Below, piece after piece: positions 30,158-36,485 of a DNA stretch of 36,485 nt. Source of the stretch: a virus; the IMG/VR virus record IMGVR_UViG_3300042922_000564, positions 1 through 36,485 of that record. The stretch is one strand, 5' to 3'. The notes beneath the pieces were generated by a model. It made no database searches. It saw nothing but the letters and a program-made list of their open reading frames with translations, and was not told the DNA's origin. The position numbers were made by a program, and so were the translations under genes. Numbering within the stretch: the stretch's first letter is position 1; every line of letters starts with the position of its first letter.

Positions 30158-30353
30158 GTTGTTCCTCCTTATTTCTGTCTTCATCACTTTGTTCTGGCAT
30201 AAGAATATTCAGCCGTTCATCCAGTGCAGCGCGGATTCCCTCAAGGAACTTTACTTCTTGACCAGGGAAGAATGTGCCGACAGCCGATATTACCGCGCAT
30301 ACCTCACTTACAGTAGGCTCGATTTCAATTACCAGTTTGTTTTGTACTCTCAT
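30150..30353 (-). CDS. Small hypothetical protein in the lysis cassette
   Basis: A 67-residue acidic protein (MRVQNKLVIEIEPTVSEVCA, ending in DEDRNKEEQHD). AAAGGAATGATCAC precedes ATG 30353. It overlaps the holin gene and may be co-translated. Not recognised; it has no membrane segment, so is not itself a typical antiholin. Confidence 0.6.
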   Translation of the reverse strand: MRVQNKLVIEIEPTVSEVCAVISAVGTFFPGQEVKFLEGIRAALDERLNILMPEQSDEDRNKEEQHD

Positions 30354-30371
30354 GTGATCATTCCTTTCGAC

Positions 30372-30405
30372 AATAAAAAAGAGCCCTGCCAATGGCAGAA
30401 CCCTT
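30372..30405 (-). terminator. Terminator after the copper-amine-oxidase-like gene
   Basis: On the minus strand GGGTTCTGCC and GGCAGGGCTC form a hairpin, followed by TTTTTTATT. It separates the 30420 gene from the lysis cassette and may reduce lysis gene expression. Confidence 0.75.
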
Positions 30406-30419
30406 TAATGTCGTATATT

Positions 30420-30938
30420 TTATTTTTGAAGCTCAGCTAACTTTGCTTCAGTTTGAGTAAGAAGATTATTTAGTATTTCTAATTTACTTTCAAGCATCTG
30501 AATGCCGAAAGATATGCTTTCTTTTCTACCGTCAGTCTGAGCGACCTCCAGTTTTTCTTTCTCAATTGTCAAATCAGACTGAACTTTAGTAATATCATTT
30601 TTTGTCCTCTCGATACTATTTGTTAAATCCGAGATTCGAGTATCTTTTGTTTGATCAGATACACTTGTATTATCCACAACAGCCTGCGCCTCCTTGTCCT
30701 GAATAATGATTCGCTTCCCCTCAACCGTAAGCCCAGCGCCTGTTGCATCAGAAATAGCCCTTACTGGTGCATAGGCCGTGCCGTTGATCACCACTGCATC
30801 AGCTACCTTCGTTCCTGCCTTCTCCACACTGAATAGCCCCTGAACCTTCTGCCCGATTAGGCTTGAGCTATCCGCAAATGCAGAAGCCCCCGCAAATAAA
30901 AAACCACCGACAATAACGCCTGCTACGAACTTTTTCAA
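30420..30938 (-). CDS. Secreted protein with copper-amine-oxidase-N-like domain and coiled coil
   Basis: A 172-residue protein. Residues 1 to about 23 are a signal peptide (KKFVAGVIVGGFLFAGASAF). Residues about 45-85 (VVINGTAYAPVRAISDATGA, then LTVEGKRIII) match the copper amine oxidase N-terminal-like (stalk) domain abundant in Paenibacillus surface proteins. From about 95 to the end is a coiled coil. TTG 30938 has GGGAG eight bases upstream; GTG 30944 is too close. It is placed between tail and lysis genes and bounded by terminators, so may be a lysogenic conversion (moron) gene. Confidence 0.8.
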   Translation of the reverse strand: MKKFVAGVIVGGFLFAGASAFADSSSLIGQKVQGLFSVEKAGTKVADAVVINGTAYAPVRAISDATGAGLTVEGKRIIIQDKEAQAVVDNTSVSDQTKDTRISDLTNSIERTKNDITKVQSDLTIEKEKLEVAQTDGRKESISFGIQMLESKLEILNNLLTQTEAKLAELQK

Positions 30939-31000
30939 AGTCACCGCTCCCTTAGAAGAATGTTACTTCTATTATCGGCGAAAGATGGTATATTTTTCAA

Positions 31001-32659
31001 TCAGGAAACGATAAATGTTCCTCCACCTGAATTTGCATTGTCAGGGTTTCCGTGATTATGATTTGGTATGGTCACACTATGGGTGTGGAAGATATCTGCT
31101 TTAGAATCAAGTAGAGTGTAGATACGATCTAGTTCCTCACTCAATGTTATAGCATCTGCCGCACTGTATAAGTTACCCCAACCATTCAATTGAACTTTTG
31201 GGGAAGTTAAAGATAAGATTGTTGCTGCCCACATATCAAGATGCCCTAAATATGATGTGATTGCGCCTAAGTTTAAACCATTTGCAATAAATCTCACACC
31301 TGGAGCCCCCGATAAATCCGCTTCGATTTTAACGTAATTGTTAACATCCCGATAGGCTGCAAACATGTGATCCGAAGAACTCATCTCAGCACGCGGATAA
31401 ACTCCGAATATTCCTGTCCGGATCAATGCACCGGTAATTACCCCACCGTCAATGTCCGAAGCAGTTATCTTTCCCTGGAACTCACCATCCACTGCCTTCA
31501 TCTTTCCGGCAACGTTAACGCTAAAAGGAGCATCTGCAAAGGATTCATCGCCTAACCAAATGCCCCAGTCGCTGGCGCGGAACGCATTGTCTCCACTGCC
31601 TATCATGATCGTGCCGCCTTCAAAGGATGAAGCAATGACCCGTCCAGAGAAGATGCCGTTCCCTTCGTTGTCCAGGTAAATGACATCCGTCCAGCTGGAG
31701 CCGCTGCCGTTGCCCTTCTGCAGCTTAATCCCTTCCGTGGCATTCATGACCGCTCGGGCCAAGTTGTCGCTGCGGACAGCCTCAAATCCCACTTCCGGCC
31801 CGATCCGGGTACCGTTGTATACCTTGTCCTTCACAACCGTGGTCTTCCGCAGGCTCACGACGGCATCCGTGATCCCCGGTATCTTCTTGGATATGGTCAC
31901 TTTGCTGTTTATCCGGCGACGCGGGCTGTATGCATAACTGATAATCCGCTGCTGCTCATCAATCCCAAGCTCCGCATCATCGATGCCTACGGTATCGCCC
32001 AACTCGAAGTATTCCAGCCCTTGAAATTCCGGCAGGCTGTTCAGCTCCAGGACATCAATCTCATACCCTACCACCCGCTCCCCTGACCGTATATCTACGT
32101 CCTTGATAAGCCCCCGTAGGTTTTTACCCAGCGAGAACCGAACGCCCCTCGGCTGCCCACGACGCACCAGCAGGGATATCGTATATCGGTCAAAGAGGAG
32201 TTCTCCTCCGGACTGTGCGGCGATCTCCATCAGGATCGACCGGACACTGATATTTTCTTCCGCGAGATCCACAGAGATATACTCCGCAAGCTCCACGGTG
32301 CCGATCGTAAACCAGGTACCTGCCAGCGCCATTTCGAGCAGCTGCGCTGGGGTACCGGCATGAACAAATCCATCCGCCCATTCCGTCAGGAGCAGATCAT
32401 AACTTACCTGCTCACAATCGACGGAAACCAGTGTTGCACCGGTATTTGAACGGGTCCTGCGGTGATGGGCAATGTTGAACAGTTGATCCTCGACTTCGAT
32501 AAGATTCCCGTCAACCAGGTATTCACTCTTCCCGTCCTCATCGATGTAGGTAGTGAAAGAGAATTTATATTCCCCGTTGATCTGCTCCTGTATAGAATCG
32601 TTGTCGTATTTTTCAATGATGGCCAGAGGCTGGAAAGATGGATTGCGTATGGTTATCAA
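31001..32659 (-). CDS. Phage tail/baseplate protein (Gp37-like, tail endopeptidase type N-terminus)
   Basis: A 552-residue protein. The N-terminal about 300 residues (YKFSFTTYIDEDGKSEYLVD, 'GVRFSLGKNLRGLIKDVDIR', 'LGDTVGIDDAELGIDEQQRI') resemble the Siphovirus Gp37-like / prophage endopeptidase tail proteins, which form the baseplate hub. The middle (about 330-420) is a Gly-rich beta region typical of fibre stems ('ITASDIDGGVITGALIRTG'). The C-terminus is a His-rich 'FHTHSVTIPNHNHGN' segment, as often seen in receptor-binding tips. TTG 32659 follows GGAGGTGCTGCT. Confidence 0.85.
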   Translation of the reverse strand: MITIRNPSFQPLAIIEKYDNDSIQEQINGEYKFSFTTYIDEDGKSEYLVDGNLIEVEDQLFNIAHHRRTRSNTGATLVSVDCEQVSYDLLLTEWADGFVHAGTPAQLLEMALAGTWFTIGTVELAEYISVDLAEENISVRSILMEIAAQSGGELLFDRYTISLLVRRGQPRGVRFSLGKNLRGLIKDVDIRSGERVVGYEIDVLELNSLPEFQGLEYFELGDTVGIDDAELGIDEQQRIISYAYSPRRRINSKVTISKKIPGITDAVVSLRKTTVVKDKVYNGTRIGPEVGFEAVRSDNLARAVMNATEGIKLQKGNGSGSSWTDVIYLDNEGNGIFSGRVIASSFEGGTIMIGSGDNAFRASDWGIWLGDESFADAPFSVNVAGKMKAVDGEFQGKITASDIDGGVITGALIRTGIFGVYPRAEMSSSDHMFAAYRDVNNYVKIEADLSGAPGVRFIANGLNLGAITSYLGHLDMWAATILSLTSPKVQLNGWGNLYSAADAITLSEELDRIYTLLDSKADIFHTHSVTIPNHNHGNPDNANSGGGTFIVS

Positions 32660-32679
32660 AGCAGCACCTCCTTAGAAAT

Positions 32680-32712
32680 GAAAAAGAGCCGCAGGAGGTA
32701 TCCGGCAGCTCG
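32680..32712 (-). terminator. Terminator between small zinc protein and tail protein genes
   Basis: On the minus strand GAGCTGC pairs with GCGGCTC (one G-U), followed by TTTTTC. It could be a partial terminator inside the tail module. Confidence 0.6.
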
Positions 32713-32745
32713 CTTAGAATTATTCGGTTGTTGCACAGTATCGTC

Positions 32746-32967
32746 CTAATCTGAATCTGTGTCAGGAGCCTCCACAGGCAGTGAATCCCCATCCTTTTCC
32801 GGCATGTAATAGCGATCACTCTTTTTACCTGTCTTTGAGTGGACAGAAACTGTAATGTTCACTCCGCACTTTTTGCAAACACCGCGATGCTCGATAGTCT
32901 CTCTAGGACCTCCGCTTTTCAACATGACTTCATTGCCACACCCCTTGTACTTACAAAACACCAACAT
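32746..32967 (-). CDS. Small zinc-ribbon-like protein
   Basis: A 73-residue protein with CKYKGC at residues 5-10 and CKKC near 31-34, then a beta-rich middle and acidic C-terminus. ATG 32967 is preceded by GAGGAGATAAGT. Not recognised; it lies between the tail fibre and baseplate genes. Confidence 0.6.
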   Translation of the reverse strand: MLVFCKYKGCGNEVMLKSGGPRETIEHRGVCKKCGVNITVSVHSKTGKKSDRYYMPEKDGDSLPVEAPDTDSD

Positions 32968-33040
32968 ACTTATCTCCTCCTCATGCAACCATTGGAAGCT
33001 TTTAGGAAGATAAAGTCAAGCGCTATTTATAAGGTGCCGA

Positions 33041-34702
33041 CTATGCCTGGTACATCATATTGACCTTGATTACATCTCCGGCAGTAAAGGTATCGGAATC
33101 AATGTAAATGATCCCGTTTGGTGCGATAACCGATCCTATGGAGTTCTTATTCTGGGTAAAGTTCCGGAACAGTAGGGGCGTCTCGAAGTCCGGCAGCGCT
33201 TCTTCTGCGTAAATTGTCCCGATTGTAGTAGCAACGCCTAATGTTACACTTCCTCGCATCCACACCCGGCCCATAATATCGATGCTGTATTGCAAGGTCC
33301 CAGTATGGGCCGCATTAAGGGCGACATTCACCGTTTTTACGTATTCAGAACCTGCGGGCTTCCATGCCGTCCACGCAACTGTACCGGTATCCCATCTGCT
33401 TAAATAGATGATATTCTCATTAATCGGCTTGAATGTCCGATAAGAGTAAACATCACTGTTTGAGTTACGGAAGACCACCACAGTCCCGCCCTGACCTTTG
33501 AACGTATCCCGAACTGCGTCAACACTCCAGTGGGTCACTGAGTCCTTTGGGTATGCTGTAATAGGCGCAGTTATCAGATGAGAGTTAACAGGATTTTTAA
33601 CGAATAACCCCTTATCTTGGTCACCTTCCACGCTTATGAACTTACTGTCTGTCTGGGTCCGTTCGCCCAAGGCAATAGCATTCCCCTTTCTTTTGGCCGC
33701 CTCTGTAAACGGTAGAATAGGTACGCCGTTAGCCCTAGCGTAATCAATAAATGATTCCAATTTTGGAATACTGGCCGATGTCATTATGTGTGAGTGTGTC
33801 ATCACGATGAGCCATCCGTTATTAGCGATAGCCTGATCCAAGAAGCCCTTGAGCGTTGCCAGGTCGGAGCCATCTTCATTTACCCGCGCAAGACACCAGT
33901 TATCCACCGGAGTGGCGTTGTAATTGGTCCCGAACGTCCACGCGCCGATTCCGTATTTATAGTATTTCCGCGCCAGGTTCTTAACGTCCACACGAGTATT
34001 CGGCAAGCCCCCGCTGTACACCACATACTCATAACCGTTCATGCCGTTCACCTTCATCCATGCCTGCCCGTCCCGGAAATCGGCGTCAACCGTAGCCAGA
34101 TCGGTATTCGGCACGTCGATTCCGTTCATGCCGTGGGAAAGCAGATCATTGCCCGTAGCTTGTAACGCCAGCAGTTCTGCTTTAGTCATATATCCAGATG
34201 TATCAACCTTACTCGGAATAACGGCAAAACTGATATTAATGTTCTTGGCGTCAAGGATGGGCTGCCATCTGACTCTAATAAATTCCATAACATCATCATC
34301 TACAAAGGTCAGGCAAGCGCCGAGTCCGCGCAAAGGACTACTCTGTGTCAGCCGCAACTCAGACGCACTATCCGCCAACTGTTCATCAGTCTTGTCCAGA
34401 CGATCCGACAAGATTGCTTCGCCTCCACGGGCATCAATCAGCTCTGTGTCCTTCGTCCCATCCCCGTTATGAGCGATAATGTTCGATATGCGGTTGTCCT
34501 GAGTGATTAACTCCGCTTCCGCCTCGGAGATCCGGCTTCCGTGATTACTAACTGCCGCTTCCGCCGAACCCAGCCGCCCCTCGTGGTTGACCACCTGATT
34601 ATTGATATTTTCTGTATTCTTGTTTACTTTGTCGTACATGGTCGGCAGCGAATCCGATGGGTTTCCGTTCTTCGCCCCTTTGATCAGCTGAATGTCAGCC
34701 AT
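33041..34702 (-). CDS. Tail fibre / receptor-binding protein with polysaccharide-deacetylase-like (CE4) domain
   Basis: A 553-residue protein. Residues 1-115 are coiled coil, as in trimeric fibre stems. Residues about 125-330 look like a NodB/CE4 deacetylase: LTFVDDDVME (131-140, the TFDDG-type motif), SHG at 189-191, and MTHSH at 301-305. The C-terminal part, with 'INENIIYLSRWDTGTVAWTA', resembles pyocin-knob/fibre tips. It would remove acetyl groups from surface sugars during adsorption. ATG 34702 is preceded by GGGGTGATTGGG, just after the Dit stop. Confidence 0.85.
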   Translation of the reverse strand: MADIQLIKGAKNGNPSDSLPTMYDKVNKNTENINNQVVNHEGRLGSAEAAVSNHGSRISEAEAELITQDNRISNIIAHNGDGTKDTELIDARGGEAILSDRLDKTDEQLADSASELRLTQSSPLRGLGACLTFVDDDVMEFIRVRWQPILDAKNINISFAVIPSKVDTSGYMTKAELLALQATGNDLLSHGMNGIDVPNTDLATVDADFRDGQAWMKVNGMNGYEYVVYSGGLPNTRVDVKNLARKYYKYGIGAWTFGTNYNATPVDNWCLARVNEDGSDLATLKGFLDQAIANNGWLIVMTHSHIMTSASIPKLESFIDYARANGVPILPFTEAAKRKGNAIALGERTQTDSKFISVEGDQDKGLFVKNPVNSHLITAPITAYPKDSVTHWSVDAVRDTFKGQGGTVVVFRNSNSDVYSYRTFKPINENIIYLSRWDTGTVAWTAWKPAGSEYVKTVNVALNAAHTGTLQYSIDIMGRVWMRGSVTLGVATTIGTIYAEEALPDFETPLLFRNFTQNKNSIGSVIAPNGIIYIDSDTFTAGDVIKVNMMYQA

Positions 34703-34707
34703 CCCAA

Positions 34708-35514
34708 TCACCCCGCATATTTTGCTTTGAATTTTATTGCCATACTGAAGTTCAAGCCGGTACCGCCAACGGTCACCGTCGATACGCCCCGGGGCAGCAC
34801 GCCGAACCGGGCATTGGTATGAAGCAGCACGTTTGTTGAGCCAATACGCGCCGTCCGTCGCTGGAAGTCAAGAACCAGTGTTCCAGACATGGGAACATTG
34901 TAGGTAGTAACCACACCGCCCACAGTCAGCGAAAGCGTGCTGAAGCTTCCGGAAATCTCAATGACCGGCTTAACGTTTAGCGATCCATAATTTTCAATGG
35001 ATAGCGCAATCGGCCCATTGACCGCAAAATTATAAGCAGCGTCCAGAGATATTGCCGTGTCAACCAGAATCGGAGTATCCACGTTAATATCGTCAGAGTC
35101 AAATATACTGTAGGCATAAGGATCAAAGGCGGTGAACGGTAAGGAAAATTTGCCTAATCCGGCTGACCGGTTTATGGGCAACTGTCCGGAGTAACGAACC
35201 ATGTAATGCCGGTCCGGCAGCAGCTCAAAGATCAGAGGAATGGTTCTCGGTCTGCCGTCGCCGTCCAGCAAGAACTCTGCCAAGGCCGAAATACGCCGCT
35301 GCAGCTGATAGGGGTTGCGCTCATTAAAAGCACAATCCAGTATCAACGGCAACGGAGCCAGATCCGCCCCGAAGTCATACGCACCGTGCATGAAGGGAAC
35401 GGTGTATGAACGGTCAACCGTAGGGGGCAGGATAGGGCGCTGCGACTCCCTCAGTGTCTTCAAGCCCATGTCCTGCGGACTCATACCGTCCAATAATGCA
35501 ACTACGCCTCTCAT
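34708..35514 (-). CDS. Distal tail protein (Dit)
   Basis: A complete 268-residue Dit of the SPP1 gp19.1 / Siphovirus tail component type. The N-terminus (MRGVVALLDGMSPQDMGLKT, RSYTVPFMHGAYDFG) forms the ring domain, and the C-terminal part from about residue 140 is a galectin-like beta domain (LSIENYGSLNVKPVIEISG). It overlaps the tape measure stop by four bases. The first 52 codons, also present at the left end of the window, give an identical protein. Confidence 0.9.
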   Translation of the reverse strand: MRGVVALLDGMSPQDMGLKTLRESQRPILPPTVDRSYTVPFMHGAYDFGADLAPLPLILDCAFNERNPYQLQRRISALAEFLLDGDGRPRTIPLIFELLPDRHYMVRYSGQLPINRSAGLGKFSLPFTAFDPYAYSIFDSDDINVDTPILVDTAISLDAAYNFAVNGPIALSIENYGSLNVKPVIEISGSFSTLSLTVGGVVTTYNVPMSGTLVLDFQRRTARIGSTNVLLHTNARFGVLPRGVSTVTVGGTGLNFSMAIKFKAKYAG

Positions 35515-36485
35515 GTCACCACCCCCGCCCCCCGTAATGCATCTGCTAATTGGCCGCCCAGTACCTGGCCCAATCGTCTCGCCTCGTCTTCGTCTTTCAT
35601 GATGAAATTCGCTCCTGCAAACAGACCTTGTAACACCACTTGAATAACCCCTGTTGGCGCCGCTGCGGCAGCAGACGCTTCCGTGGAGGCAGAACCACTA
35701 CCATTATTTACAGAGGACGACTGAAGACTCGGCATCGCCGCTGCTGCCATGGCTTGCGCCTGGCGCTCGATGCTGGCCATCGTACCCGCCAACCCTTCGA
35801 CCAATCCGGAACCGGCCATTTCGCCGATCCACGCCAGCTCCCGTGAAGGCGAATGAATGTCCAGCGCCTTTTGCATCGTCTTGGTAACTGAATTGGCGAT
35901 TTCCTTCGCTTTGGCGGATACGGCTCCCTGCATACTGGTCATACCGTCAATGAGCCCCTGCATAGCCTGCTTGCCAATCGTCGGCAGATCTGCCTTCATG
36001 GCATTGAATTCCTTATTGGCGCTGCCGCGTATGGCCTTGACCTTGGTTTCAAAGTCTCCGCGTAGCTTATCCAGCTCTGCGACGGCTTCCGTATGCAGCA
36101 GCGCAATTTGCGTATTGGTATCCTGGCGTAGACCGGACAGTTCAATAACGGCAGCCGTACGTGCCTCGGAGGACTTCGTCTTCCAAAGCGTTGTATATTC
36201 GGCCAGCTCCGTGTCGGTCAGTGTATTGAGTGCGGCCAGCTCCGGAGCAGCCTGCGGCCCCATCTCCCGCAGCTGCTGAAGCAATCCCTGATCAATCCCC
36301 CGGGCAGACAGCAGTTGCAGGTTGGTCGCCCATTTATCCAGGTATTCGACCTGACCGCGTAGATTGTCCAGCAGATCCTTCCCGCTGGTCTCGGAAGCGA
36401 TCGTCACCTGGTCAAACAGCCCGGCGAAATCATTGATGGACTTGGCCCGCTGCTCCACCGCCGCCGCGTATTCATCATTCAGGCG
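35358..36485. repeat. Imperfect direct repeat, right copy (pairs with 1-1128)
   Basis: Covers the start of Dit and the last 325 codons of tape measure. See the left copy for details. The zone free of differences is 35358-35484; differences become denser to the right. Confidence 0.95.
35511..36485 (-). CDS. Tape measure protein, C-terminal fragment cut by the window edge
   Basis: The last 324 residues of a second tape measure protein, open to the right edge. It differs from the complete gene at 154-4731 by only four residues (two Ser to Asn, Met to Leu, Phe to Leu) despite about 60 nucleotide changes. It contains one IHSPS motif. It is a real, selected gene from a related phage rather than a mutated remnant. 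Confidence 0.9.
   Translation of the reverse strand, partial: RLNDEYAAAVEQRAKSINDFAGLFDQVTIASETSGKDLLDNLRGQVEYLDKWATNLQLLSARGIDQGLLQQLREMGPQAAPELAALNTLTDTELAEYTTLWKTKSSEARTAAVIELSGLRQDTNTQIALLHTEAVAELDKLRGDFETKVKAIRGSANKEFNAMKADLPTIGKQAMQGLIDGMTSMQGAVSAKAKEIANSVTKTMQKALDIHSPSRELAWIGEMAGSGLVEGLAGTMASIERQAQAMAAAAMPSLQSSSVNNGSGSASTEASAAAAAPTGVIQVVLQGLFAGANFIMKDEDEARRLGQVLGGQLADALRGAGVVT

Noticed and set aside
1-36485. Exact direct terminal repeats of a complete linear phage genome
   Set aside because: The end repeats differ at 64 of 1128 positions, so they are homologous copies and not replication-type terminal redundancy.

Overview
The window is almost entirely one temperate siphophage genome. 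The likely host is a Firmicute of the Paenibacillus type (inference): gene starts carry strong Gram-positive ribosome sites with frequent GTG/TTG starts, the genome is of intermediate GC, the phage encodes a secreted protein with a copper-amine-oxidase-like stalk domain typical of Paenibacillus, and it carries agr/LytTR-type signalling genes. All morphogenesis, replication and lysis genes lie on the minus strand; the integrase and a few regulators lie on the plus strand.

Layout, in transcription order on the minus strand. At 23.7-13.7 kb is the early/replication operon: a Cro-like repressor, an excisionase-like HTH protein, small proteins, an HNH-like protein, a replication initiator with candidate origin repeats, PcfK- and PcfJ-like proteins, a DUF3102 coiled-coil protein, a DNA adenine methylase and a late-gene regulator. 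From 13.7 kb to the left edge are the late genes: HNH nuclease, small and large terminase, portal, protease, capsid with an Ig-like tail, connector proteins, major tail protein with an Ig-like domain, tail chaperones with a -1 frameshift, and tape measure. The module continues from the right edge down to 29 kb: distal tail protein, a fibre with a polysaccharide-deacetylase domain, a tail/baseplate protein, holin and endolysin. At 23.7-26.6 kb is the lysogeny centre: divergent cro/repressor with operators, an orphan integrase arm-domain paralog, a tyrosine integrase, an attP-like site built on the 3' half of tRNA-Gly, and a second divergent pair of XRE proteins.

The most unusual region is 26.8-28.9 kb. 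It is a compact agr-like cassette: a 7-TM AgrC-like receptor with no kinase domain, AgrB with His75/Cys82, a 39-residue AgrD with a predicted serine-lactone signal, and a LytTR DNA-binding protein with no receiver. It faces a ribbon-helix-helix-like gene across a promoter region with two inverted 17-bp sites. This looks like a phage-borne peptide-signalling switch lacking the standard phosphorelay.

The two ends of the window are homologous. Bases 1-1128 align without gaps to 35358-36485, with 64 substitutions by my hand count (about 94.3% identity) and only four amino-acid changes. The ends therefore belong to two closely related but distinct phage copies, as in a tandem double prophage joined at the att site, or a chimeric assembly of two phages. 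The repeat unit is 35,357 bp, about one phage genome. Other notable structure: a perfect 27-bp inverted repeat around a tiny HTH gene, operators that exactly fill a promoter spacer, integrase arm-type repeats on both sides of the att core, and a 16-bp motif dispersed at three places.
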